Assembly (NCBI GenBank): GCA_028711065.1
Contig: JAQTSY010000004.1
Coordinates: 1 to 34,521 of the forward strand
DNA: 34,521 nt
Direction: 5' to 3'
Source of the DNA: Minisyncoccota bacterium
GTDB lineage: Bacteria > Patescibacteriota > Minisyncoccia > Phycocordibacterales > JAQTLZ01
Part shown: positions 26,271 to 34,521 of the stretch, piece by piece
Numbering within the stretch: the stretch's first letter is position 1
Layout: each line of letters starts with the position of its first letter
Program-made: the position numbers and the translations under genes
The notes under the pieces: generated by a model
What the model was told of the DNA's origin: nothing
Databases searched by the model: none
What the model saw: only the letters and a program-made list of their open reading frames with translations

Positions 26271-26915
26271 ATGGCATCTTCGAAAAGTGAAGCGACGCAA
26301 GCATTTGTACCAATAGAAGAAGTACGAGATGGAATCGTAGTACTCAAAGACGGAGGAATGCGAGCAATTCTTCTCGCTTCTTCAGTGAACTTTGCTCTGA
26401 AATCTGCCGATGAACAGTCGGGAATTATCATACAGTTTCAAAATTTTCTTAATTCACTTGATTTCTCAATCCAGATTTTTCTTCAATCTCGAAGATACGA
26501 TATCCGGCCATACATCGCTCTTCTCGAAGATAGATATCGAGTCCAGACTGGAGAGCTTATGAAAATTCAGACGCGGGAGTACATTGATTTCGTAAAGAGT
26601 TTTAGTGAGAACGCGAATATTATGAAGAAAAGTTTTTTTGTAGTGGTTCCCTATAATCCGGCAGTCATAAATTCCAAAGGAGAGGGTCTTACAAAAATAT
26701 TCCGAAGAGAAAAAAAGGCGGAAGCGGATATTTCCAAGAAAAAAGATTTCGAGGAAAATCGAACGCAACTCGAACAAAGAATCGGCATTGTTTCCCAAGG
26801 ACTCACACGTTGCGGAGTAAAATCAATCGGCCTCGGCACGGAAGAGATTGTCGAGCTTTTCTACAAAATATTTAATCCGGGAGACACCGAGAAGCCTATC
26901 CACGTGGAACAATAA
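26271..26915 (+). CDS. TraC/VirB4 N-terminal-like protein lacking Walker motifs
   Basis: QAFVPIEEVRDGIVVLKDGGMRAILLASSVNFALKSADEQSGIIIQFQNFLNSLDFSIQIFLQSRRYD. Confidence 0.75.
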   Translation: MASSKSEATQAFVPIEEVRDGIVVLKDGGMRAILLASSVNFALKSADEQSGIIIQFQNFLNSLDFSIQIFLQSRRYDIRPYIALLEDRYRVQTGELMKIQTREYIDFVKSFSENANIMKKSFFVVVPYNPAVINSKGEGLTKIFRREKKAEADISKKKDFEENRTQLEQRIGIVSQGLTRCGVKSIGLGTEEIVELFYKIFNPGDTEKPIHVEQ

Positions 26916-26924
26916 TTTTATACT

Positions 26925-28745
26925 ATGGGAATCTTCGACAACCTTTTTGGTAAAAAAGAAAAAACAATCCCGCACCTCGCGCCAATCTTGCCGCAGGAGA
27001 TTTATGAATCGGGAGTATTAGAGCTCAAAGACATCATTGCTCCATCGGCGCTGAAGATTACACCTCGAGAACTTAATCTCGGGGACAAAATTGTGCGCAC
27101 TTTTTTCGTCATCTCGTATCCGCGATTTCTTTCTGACAGCTGGTTTTCTCCGATCATAAACCTCGACAAAGTATTCGATATTTCTATATTCGTACACCCA
27201 ATTGAGACTGCGAAAGTCTTGCGCACATTCCAGAAGAAAGTGGCGGAAGTGGAAAGCCAAATATCGGGAAGGCAAGAGAAGGGGCTGGTGCGCGATCCGG
27301 TGCTCGATACTGCTTACCAAGATCTGGAAGGGTTGCGAGATCGTCTTCAGCAAGCACAGGAAAAACTTTTTGATGTTGGTCTGTATATCTCTATTTATGG
27401 AGACACAAACGAAGAACTCGATAAGATCGAATCGGAAATTAAAGGCATTCTCGAGGCGAAACTTGTCTACATAAAACCGGCGCTTTTCCAGCAAGAACAG
27501 GGCTTTAAGACAGTGCTCCCGGTGGAAGAGGATCTTCTGGAAGTTCATTCGAAGCTTAATTCTGGACCTCTTTCAAGCCTTTTTCCTTTCATCTCATTCG
27601 ATCTCTCATCCGACAAAGGAATTCTCTACGGAATAAATCGACACAATTCAAGCCTGGTACTTTTCGACCGATTCTCTCTTGAGAACTACAATTCGGTCAC
27701 CTTCGCAAAAGCCGGCTCGGGAAAGTCATACGCCTCCAAGCTTGAAATTCTTCGAACCCTCATGTTCGATGCGGACGTCTTGGTCATTGACCCAGAAAAA
27801 GAATATGAATACATGGCAGAAGCGACAGGAGGAAGATATTTCAACATCTCTCTTAATTCCGAACATCACATCAATCCATTCGATCTGCCAGCTCCTCGAC
27901 CGGATGAGTCCAAAGCAGACGTCTTGCGCTCGAACATTGTGAACTTGGTTGGACTTTTCCGCCTCATGCTCGGAGGACTTTCTCCGGAAGAAGATGCGGT
28001 GATCGATCGAGCTATCACCGAAACGTATGCACTGAAAGACATCACTGCCGACTCTGATTTTTCAAACATCGAACCCCCGCTTCTTTCTGACTTCGAACTT
28101 GTGCTTGCGGGAATGGAAGGAGGGGAGTCTCTCGCACAGAGACTTACCAAATTTACTAAAGGAACCTGGGCAGGCTTCATTAATAAGCCAACGAACATCG
28201 ACATCAACAAAAAATTCGTGGTATTTTCCCTAAGAGACATGGAAGATGAACTGAAGCCGGTCGCAATGTATATCGTAACTCACTACATATGGAATGCCAT
28301 TCGAAAAGAGCTCAAGAAGAGACTTTTGGTGATTGACGAGGCATGGTGGATGATGAAATCCGAAGACACCGCGTCATTTCTCTTGGGACTCGCAAAACGA
28401 TGCCGAAAATATTATTTAGGACTTGCAACAATCACCCAAGACGTGGACGACTTTCTCCGCTCTCCCTATGGGCTTCCGATCATCACCAACTCTTCAATCC
28501 AAATGCTTTTGAAGCAGTCCGCTTCTTCGATTGATATTTTGCAGAAAACATTTTCTCTCACTGATGAAGAAAAATATCTTCTCCTTGAATCTGATGTGGG
28601 GGAGGGAATTTTCTTTGCGGGGACAAAACACGTAGCTATAAAAATAATCGCTTCGTACACCGAGGACCAGATTATCACCTCAAATCCCTCCCAACTTTTG
28701 GCAATCAAAAAAGCAAAAGAAGAGCTGTCTCAAACTGGGCAATAG
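26925..28745 (+). CDS. VirB4/TraC-like conjugation/T4SS ATPase
   Basis: Walker A AKAGSGKSYASK, Walker B RLLVIDEAWWMMK, DADVLVIDPEKEYEYMAEATGGRYFNI typical of VirB4-type ATPases. Confidence 0.92.
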   Translation: MGIFDNLFGKKEKTIPHLAPILPQEIYESGVLELKDIIAPSALKITPRELNLGDKIVRTFFVISYPRFLSDSWFSPIINLDKVFDISIFVHPIETAKVLRTFQKKVAEVESQISGRQEKGLVRDPVLDTAYQDLEGLRDRLQQAQEKLFDVGLYISIYGDTNEELDKIESEIKGILEAKLVYIKPALFQQEQGFKTVLPVEEDLLEVHSKLNSGPLSSLFPFISFDLSSDKGILYGINRHNSSLVLFDRFSLENYNSVTFAKAGSGKSYASKLEILRTLMFDADVLVIDPEKEYEYMAEATGGRYFNISLNSEHHINPFDLPAPRPDESKADVLRSNIVNLVGLFRLMLGGLSPEEDAVIDRAITETYALKDITADSDFSNIEPPLLSDFELVLAGMEGGESLAQRLTKFTKGTWAGFINKPTNIDINKKFVVFSLRDMEDELKPVAMYIVTHYIWNAIRKELKKRLLVIDEAWWMMKSEDTASFLLGLAKRCRKYYLGLATITQDVDDFLRSPYGLPIITNSSIQMLLKQSASSIDILQKTFSLTDEEKYLLLESDVGEGIFFAGTKHVAIKIIASYTEDQIITSNPSQLLAIKKAKEELSQTGQ

Positions 28746-28785
28746 ACAGCACACTTTCTAAGTCCTAATGTATAATTTCTAATAA

Positions 28786-29481
28786 ATGATTGGAAAATTT
28801 TTTTCGCTAGCAAAAGCGGTAAGGAAAATAAAGCCAAGAATTGGCCCTGGAACGGCTTTTCTCATGATTTTTTTTGCAATTGTAATCGATTTAGTGCAGA
28901 TTGCAGTTAATTTTGTCCTCGACGAGATCTTCCTCATTGGATTTGTTGTCGATTGGCTTATCACTATCGCCATGGTCTTTGCCCTTTGGCTTTGGTTTCG
29001 ATTTAACGGAGTAAAACTCACAAGAGTAGTGTCGGCCAAAGGCAAACCAAATGCCACAGGAGTCATTGCATTTGTGATTGCATTCATCATTAAAATGATT
29101 CCGATAGTAAACGCTCTTCCGGCATGGACCGCTGACGTAATGATAAATATTGCTGTCTCATGGATTGAAGACCTCGCGGCACAAGAAGAAAGCGGACTTC
29201 TAGCAAAAGCCTTACCGGGGGGGAGAAAAGCTCTCTCAAAAGGAGCGAAGCGGCAAGCTTTGCAGGCAAGAAGCGAAGGGAGAATGGACAGATATCTTGA
29301 TATCGACAGCGGAAGATACGGAACAAATAGACAGAAGGAAAGTCCTGAAAGAGAAGGGGTGAAAAGGGATATGAATGATTACTATGACAAACTCGCAGAG
29401 GAGCATATGAACCCCTCTCAACTTCAAGAATACAAAGAAAATCAACAAAAAGTGGATGGAATAAGCCCGCCCAAAGAATAG
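28786..29481 (+). CDS. Hypothetical polytopic membrane protein
   Basis: Hydrophobic segments in the N-terminal half, charged C-terminus; TATAAT at 28771-28776. Confidence 0.75.
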   Translation: MIGKFFSLAKAVRKIKPRIGPGTAFLMIFFAIVIDLVQIAVNFVLDEIFLIGFVVDWLITIAMVFALWLWFRFNGVKLTRVVSAKGKPNATGVIAFVIAFIIKMIPIVNALPAWTADVMINIAVSWIEDLAAQEESGLLAKALPGGRKALSKGAKRQALQARSEGRMDRYLDIDSGRYGTNRQKESPEREGVKRDMNDYYDKLAEEHMNPSQLQEYKENQQKVDGISPPKE

Positions 29482-29533
29482 CTTTATCTGAAGAGTGAGT
29501 GTTGATAAGATATTTTTCAACTATGCTAAAATA

Positions 29534-30580
29534 ATGAGATATATGAAAGGCATGCTTTCACAGAACGCCCTTACTTTTTTCCTCTCTGGGTTCATTCTTC
29601 TCTCTCTCGCGTACATGCCTTTTTTGAGCGTGTCCGCCGAAATTATCGCTCCAGAAAACTCAGTTACTCTTTCGATACAACCCCAAAATCCTGAACCTAA
29701 TTCGCAGGTTGATGCGACTCTTGAAGGCTACCTCTTTGATCTCCAGAAAGCGAAGATCTCTTGGTTTCTAAACGGAGCTTTGAAAGAAACGGGCACCGGC
29801 AAAACAGATTTTTCATTTACAACAGGGGACCCTGGAAAAACGATAATCCTTAAAGCCGTCGTGGACGCCTCTGACGGCACGCATGCGGAAAAGGAACTTT
29901 CGGTGCAAGCGGCAAATGTTGACTTGGCATGGGAGGCTCTTTCCTATACTCCTCCCTTTTATAAAGGAAAATCGCTTTTCCCGCCACAGGGAATAGTTAA
30001 AGTTGTAGCTCTCCCTGATTTGACCGATGGAAGCGGTAACCTGATCGCACCTGAAAAACTTGTTTACAAGTGGACAAAAGACAGAGAAATCCTCGGTGAT
30101 GATTCAGGATATGGAAAAAATATGTATGTTTTTTCTGGGGATATTTTTGCCCGCCCCGTAACCATAGAGGTTGAGGTAAGCGCGCTTTCTGGGAATCAAA
30201 CAGCGGCAAACACGATCGTAATCACCCCCACAGCTCCGAAAGCCACCCTCTACGAAAATAATCCGTTATTTGGAATTGAATATGAAAAACCAATTCCACA
30301 AAATTTTTCTCTTCAGAATCCAGAAATAAAAATTGAAGCTGTGCCTTATTTCTTCAATGAAAAAGAGGCTCTTACCTTTTCCTGGAATATGAATGGAAAT
30401 CCGATCACTTCCGGACAAAGCCCGAGCGGGAGAAGCGTGGTCTTGCGACACAATGGAGAAGCGGGTATATCACTCCTCACGCTTGCGGTCAAAAATATAA
30501 ATACACTCCTACAATCTGCAGACACAGGAAGTTCTATTCTGTTGCCGAAAATTACTGGAACTAATGCGAGCTCGCTTTAA
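29534..30580 (+). CDS. Exported protein, possibly Ig/PKD-like beta-sandwich repeats
   Basis: Signal peptide (LTFFLSGFILLSLAYMPFLSVSA), then beta-rich segments (VTLSIQPQNPEPNSQVDATLEGY..ISWFLNG). Confidence 0.65.
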   Translation: MRYMKGMLSQNALTFFLSGFILLSLAYMPFLSVSAEIIAPENSVTLSIQPQNPEPNSQVDATLEGYLFDLQKAKISWFLNGALKETGTGKTDFSFTTGDPGKTIILKAVVDASDGTHAEKELSVQAANVDLAWEALSYTPPFYKGKSLFPPQGIVKVVALPDLTDGSGNLIAPEKLVYKWTKDREILGDDSGYGKNMYVFSGDIFARPVTIEVEVSALSGNQTAANTIVITPTAPKATLYENNPLFGIEYEKPIPQNFSLQNPEIKIEAVPYFFNEKEALTFSWNMNGNPITSGQSPSGRSVVLRHNGEAGISLLTLAVKNINTLLQSADTGSSILLPKITGTNASSL

Positions 30581-30583
30581 ACT

Positions 30584-31480
30584 ATGAAAAACGCGAAAAA
30601 AATTCAGATTTTTCTTCTCTGCATTATGCTCTTTTTCACATTCGGCTTAAGAGTATCCGCAGAATATCAGTTTGGAAATCAAACTTATCAGCCTCTGGCT
30701 CCTATTGACGGAACCAATTCCGGTGGGGGAACGCAAGCAGTCGACCTTAGTACTTATCTCGGAAGTATATTCAAGATCGGCATCGGACTCTGCGGAGTTT
30801 TTGCGGTTCTTATGATTGTCATCGGAGGCCTTGAATACGTCATGACTGAAAAAGTAGCGAGTAAAGAAGATGCTAAAACGAGAATAACCAATGCCATCGT
30901 AGGGCTTCTTCTGGCCATTTCTTCTTATGTTTTGCTCTACACTATCAATCCCGCCCTTGTCAGTCTTAATTTCACAAAATTAAATGGGAGTGGAAGCGGG
31001 GGTACTGTTTCTTCAGGATCTGCTTCGGCACCATTAACAAACACTATAGGCAACAACTCAAGTGGAAGCGCCGGGAGCTTTCTCAGTGATCGAAATAATT
31101 ACCCGGCGAATACAGATGCGTCACATATCGGGGATCCTGCTTTTCTTAGTCCTACTGCACAGCAAACGTATCAAGGATTACTGGGACAGCAAAACCAGAA
31201 CGTGTTGCAATATCCTGTCGGAGTAACAGATACTCCTTGTGCGGCGAACCCAAACGGCACTTTTTCTCCTAGTTGCGCTTTTCTTATAGATCAACCTGGA
31301 CAGTATCCCCTCGGCACAACAGGTACTCCCTGCAACATAGAGAGTGACGGAACCTTGTCTTCAGGGTGTGCTTTTCAAATAGATCAGCAGGTACAATATC
31401 CAATCGGAGTGACAAACACCGATTGTACGACGAATGCCGACGGCAGTCCCGCTGATGGCTGTTTCCCCCCAACTCAATAA
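30584..31480 (+). CDS. VirB2/TrbC-like pilin with C-terminal tandem repeats
   Basis: Signal peptide, then two TM helices LGSIFKIGIGLCGVFAVLMIVIGGLEYVMT...KTRITNAIVGLLLAISSYVLLYTINPALV; Cys-containing repeats. Confidence 0.82.
   Translation: MKNAKKIQIFLLCIMLFFTFGLRVSAEYQFGNQTYQPLAPIDGTNSGGGTQAVDLSTYLGSIFKIGIGLCGVFAVLMIVIGGLEYVMTEKVASKEDAKTRITNAIVGLLLAISSYVLLYTINPALVSLNFTKLNGSGSGGTVSSGSASAPLTNTIGNNSSGSAGSFLSDRNNYPANTDASHIGDPAFLSPTAQQTYQGLLGQQNQNVLQYPVGVTDTPCAANPNGTFSPSCAFLIDQPGQYPLGTTGTPCNIESDGTLSSGCAFQIDQQVQYPIGVTNTDCTTNADGSPADGCFPPTQ
31208..31477 (+). repeat. Three tandem 93-bp (31-aa) coding repeats, the last truncated
   Basis: Starts at 31208, 31301, 31394 (period exactly 93): QYPVGVTDTPC.. 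/ QYPLGTTGTPC.. / QYPIGVTNTDC.. Confidence 0.93.
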
Positions 31481-31524
31481 GCCCGACCAGGGAAGTTATC
31501 AGTTCAGGATTTCACAAGTAAAAT

Positions 31525-32790
31525 ATGAATAAAAAAACTCTCATTCTTATACTCATCGTGCTCCTTATTGGAAGCGCCCTCGGTTATTACTTCTTGAGGA
31601 AAAAGACGGAAGCAATCATCCCCCCGAATAATCCTGGACAATTCGCTTTTGGAAATCAGGTAAATAACGCCACTCCGAATCCAGAAAGCACTCCTTCCGC
31701 CACAGCTATCACAGAAACTTCTTCCGCACCTTCCGAAGTTAACACCAATCAAGCATCTCTTCAGAAACTCAACCCACTGTCTGTGAATGGTTCAAATATC
31801 ATAATTGCGATGACGGGAGGAGTCGCATTCGAGAAAGCGACTTCAACTGTAGTGCGGTACATGGAACGCGGAACTGGACATGTTTTTGAACGGTCGTTTG
31901 CGAGTTCCACTCCTTTTGGCCCCGCAACAGAAATCTCAAACACAACTATCCCAAGGGTAGAAGAAACACTTTGGATGCCGGATGGCCAGTCCCTTCTCGC
32001 ACGTTATACAAAAGACGATTCGGATGAGATTGATACATTTTATGGAGCACTGACGGTTGCCACGTCTTCAGATTCGGAGCCGGGCAGTATTGATGGAAAT
32101 TTTCTTGATACCAATATAATACAACTCGTAGAAGGGGGAAAAAGTAAGATATTTTCATTAGAAAATGTAGGTGACCAAGCAGTTGGTATCATTTCAAATC
32201 CAGACGGAAAAAAACAAAATCCATTATTTAAATCTGCTCTCACTGAATGGATCCCCGAGTGGCCAAAAGAGGGGACAATTACACTGACCACAAAAGCCTC
32301 GTCTCTAGCCCCCGGATTTCTTTTTTTCCTAAATACCGCAAATGGCAATCTAAGAAAAATCCTCAGCTCAATATCTGGCCTTACTACCCTGACCAACCCA
32401 GACGCGTCATACGTCCTGTATTCGGAATCGAAGGACCAGGGTTATACTTTAAATATATTCGCGGTAAAAACAGGAGAGAAAAATATTGCTCCAATCAAGA
32501 CACTGCCAGAAAAATGCCTCTGGAGCAAACGCGACACAACAATTGCTTGGTGCCTCGTGCCGCAATTAGTACCGCAAGGGAATTACCCTGACGATTGGTA
32601 CCAAGGCAACATATCGTTCTCCGACAGCATCTGGAAGATTAACGCAAAGACAGGCGAATCGGAACTGCTTGTATCGATCAACAACGGCATCCTTATCGAC
32701 GGCATTCATCCTTTTACCGACAAAGCAGAAGACATGCTCTTCTTCACAAATAAAAAAAATATGACCCTCTGGTCATATGATTTGAGATAA
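31525..32790 (+). CDS. Hypothetical membrane-anchored protein, possibly beta-propeller
   Basis: N-terminal TM (LILILIVLLIGSALGYYFL), Ser/Thr-rich linker, long beta-rich domain. Confidence 0.7.
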   Translation: MNKKTLILILIVLLIGSALGYYFLRKKTEAIIPPNNPGQFAFGNQVNNATPNPESTPSATAITETSSAPSEVNTNQASLQKLNPLSVNGSNIIIAMTGGVAFEKATSTVVRYMERGTGHVFERSFASSTPFGPATEISNTTIPRVEETLWMPDGQSLLARYTKDDSDEIDTFYGALTVATSSDSEPGSIDGNFLDTNIIQLVEGGKSKIFSLENVGDQAVGIISNPDGKKQNPLFKSALTEWIPEWPKEGTITLTTKASSLAPGFLFFLNTANGNLRKILSSISGLTTLTNPDASYVLYSESKDQGYTLNIFAVKTGEKNIAPIKTLPEKCLWSKRDTTIAWCLVPQLVPQGNYPDDWYQGNISFSDSIWKINAKTGESELLVSINNGILIDGIHPFTDKAEDMLFFTNKKNMTLWSYDLR

Positions 32791-32811
32791 TAAAGTAAAA
32801 TTTACTTTATT
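32789..32811. repeat. AT-rich inverted repeat AATAAAGTAAA-A-TTTACTTTATT between convergent genes
   Basis: 11-bp perfect arms around one base; contains stop-codon bases of both flanking genes. Confidence 0.9.
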
Positions 32812-33268
32812 TCGCTTTTATATATTTAATCACAACCCTTCTTTCTTTGCCTTCGCCTACAGATTCAGTAGTGATATCTGAAATATTTGAGAGCGCTTCG
32901 TGAACCATCATCCTCTCATACGCCGGCATTGGAGAAAGTTCAACCCCAGTTTGAAGCATTCGCGCTCTGTCTACCAACACTTGAATTTTTGCATACATCT
33001 CCCTTACCTTTTGGTCCTGATAGCCATTTACATCAAGAGAGAAAGCAATTCTGCCCTCGAGAGAGAACTTCTTCTCTACTATTTTTCTTACAATATGTGC
33101 GAAAGCGGAAAATGTCTCCCCATTCTTTCCGATAAGAAGCCGTGCGTCCTTTGTCGAAATAAGAAATTTTGGTTCTTTGGAAGCCCCTGCAACTTCGATA
33201 CGCTCTACCGGCAATGCCATCAGGGATAAAAGTTCTTCTATTATCTTTTTAATTTCGTCTGCATGCAT
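32807..33268 (-). CDS. khpB: KH-R3H RNA-binding protein (Jag/KhpB)
   Basis: LLIGKNGETFSAFAHIVRKIVEKK (KH) and PMPAYERMMVHEALSNISDITTESVGEGKERRVVIKY (R3H); next to yidC. Confidence 0.93.
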   Translation of the reverse strand: MHADEIKKIIEELLSLMALPVERIEVAGASKEPKFLISTKDARLLIGKNGETFSAFAHIVRKIVEKKFSLEGRIAFSLDVNGYQDQKVREMYAKIQVLVDRARMLQTGVELSPMPAYERMMVHEALSNISDITTESVGEGKERRVVIKYIKAK

Positions 33269-33273
33269 GGCAT

Positions 33274-34023
33274 TTATTTATTTCGAAGTTCCTGGAGAAT
33301 ACCAAAAAGGTTGTTTGTGATCCAGTACAACGCGACGGCGCCCGAGAACCCATATGCAAAGACACCGATCATTGCTGGCAGCATATATTTCATCTGAAGA
33401 CTCATGCCTTTTGTAAATTCATCCTGAAATGATGTTTTTTTGTCCGGATTCTCCACGGCTTTGGCAGGAGAAGTTGCGGCAAGCGTATATTTCGCTTGGA
33501 AAAACTGGCTCACCGCGGCAAGTAGAGCGAGTATAATGTTTTTGGTCTTAGCGATATCCAAGAAACCAAAGAAGTGAAGACTTATCGCTCCCGGAATGTG
33601 AACAAAGGAATAGAGGAGGCTTCCGTCCACTATAGCTTTAGAAAGATCCCCCCGGAATACCTGGTAGAGGGCAATGATGATGGGCAACTGGATAAACATG
33701 AAAAGAATTCCCGAAAAAGGATTTATCTTATTATCCTTATACAAAGCAATAGTCCTTTTTGCTTGTTCATCTTTATTATCTTTAAAATCAACTTTGATCT
33801 TCTCCATTTGCGGGCCGATTTCTTTCATTTTTCTCTGGCTCTGAAGAGCTTTTTTAGAAAGAGGGTAGAGAACAAGACGAACCAATATAGTAAGAAGAAT
33901 AATAGCTACCCCCACATCACCGTGCGGAATAAAACTAATTAAAAATACCAGCCCATTGTAGAGGGGCTTGTAAAAAACAGTATGATACAAGAAGGAAAAT
34001 CCGTGACCGATAAACGAGAACAT
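33274..34023 (-). CDS. yidC: YidC/Oxa1 family membrane protein insertase
   Basis: GVAIILLTILVRLVLYPLSKKALQSQRKMKEIGPQMEKIK ... NPFSGILFMFIQLPIIIALYQVF ... ALYWITNNLFGILQ. Confidence 0.96.
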   Translation of the reverse strand: MFSFIGHGFSFLYHTVFYKPLYNGLVFLISFIPHGDVGVAIILLTILVRLVLYPLSKKALQSQRKMKEIGPQMEKIKVDFKDNKDEQAKRTIALYKDNKINPFSGILFMFIQLPIIIALYQVFRGDLSKAIVDGSLLYSFVHIPGAISLHFFGFLDIAKTKNIILALLAAVSQFFQAKYTLAATSPAKAVENPDKKTSFQDEFTKGMSLQMKYMLPAMIGVFAYGFSGAVALYWITNNLFGILQELRNK

Positions 34024-34069
34024 AGCGCCATTCTACAGAAAAAGCTTTGCGAATACAATAATGGCTGTT

Positions 34070-34411
34070 TTAAGGCAGAATTCCCGATTTTTTTAGGAGA
34101 AAAAGACACTCACCCTTCAAAACTTTGAAGGAAATTTCAGCGCCCCCCTTTTTAAAGAAGAAAATGCCATTTGAATCAGGTCTTGTTTCCTCAAGGACAC
34201 TCTGGAGCACCGAAAACAGCCTTCTTTTCAAGAGATTCCTAGTAACCGCCTTCCTTGCGACCTTCTTGGAGACTGATACCGCAAAACGGCTCTTAAGCTG
34301 TGAAGAAAGAGCGAGTACTCGGAGGGTGAGGTGAGGGGAGTGATACCATGCGCCCTTTTTAAGGACATCCGCAAATATAACTCTCGAAATTCTTTGTTTT
34401 CGAGTGAGCAT
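34070..34411 (-). CDS. rnpA: Ribonuclease P protein component
   Basis: MLTRKQRISR...RFAVSVSKKVARKAVTRNLLKRRLFSVLQ; between yidC and rpmH. Confidence 0.92.
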   Translation of the reverse strand: MLTRKQRISRVIFADVLKKGAWYHSPHLTLRVLALSSQLKSRFAVSVSKKVARKAVTRNLLKRRLFSVLQSVLEETRPDSNGIFFFKKGGAEISFKVLKGECLFLLKKSGILP

Positions 34412-34436
34412 AGAAAAGTTTAGAAAAACGAGAAAT

Positions 34437-34521
34437 TTAGACAGAGAGTCTCTTTCGACCCTTCTGCATTCGTCGCTTCAAAGTATTTTTGCCACCTTTC
34501 GTCTTCTTTCGAGCTAAAAAG
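34437..34521 (-). CDS. rpmH: 50S ribosomal protein L34, C-terminal part (runs off window)
   Basis: Minus-strand translation FLARKKTKGGKNTLKRRMQKGRKRLSV*; not in the ORF track. Confidence 0.92.
   Translation of the reverse strand, partial: FLARKKTKGGKNTLKRRMQKGRKRLSV

Noticed and set aside
1-34521. CRISPR array, IS element/transposase, prophage or ICE boundaries
   Set aside because: No regularly spaced repeats, transposase ORF, relaxase, or att-like direct repeats flanking the T4SS-like genes were seen; the Xer-family gene looks like a standalone chromosomal recombinase.

Overview
The window looks like a chromosomal segment of a Patescibacteria/CPR-type bacterium (Parcubacteria-like); this is inferred from gene content and protein style, not from a search. 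The left part (1-16.9 kb) carries housekeeping genes: tRNA-Pro (partial), yraN, NUDIX, tRNA-Gly, an HTH/LAGLIDADG-like protein, tRNA-Arg, cca, xthA, a Xer recombinase, rpsO, a NYN protein, pnp, a DksA-like protein, a YifB/ComM ATPase, a LysM-M23 peptidase, uvrD/pcrA and rsmA. The middle (16.9-32.8 kb) is a large envelope locus resembling a minimal type IV secretion (T4SS) system: VirB6-like, PrgI, two TraC/VirB4-like proteins (one with Walker motifs) and a VirB2/TrbC-like pilin, plus several secreted or membrane proteins of unknown function. No VirD4, relaxase or VirB7-10 is visible. The right end holds khpB/jag, yidC, rnpA and a partial rpmH on the minus strand. The signals I would check first are: (i) two parS-like sites 181 bp apart in yraN, with perfect DnaA boxes nearby; (ii) a -10 box 6-7 nt upstream of many start codons, suggesting leaderless transcription; (iii) a compact three-way-junction RNA after pnp; (iv) a pilin-like protein with three exact-period 31-aa Cys-containing C-terminal repeats; (v) the minimal T4SS-like locus; (vi) a 26-bp perfect palindrome in an AAAGGACA repeat family.
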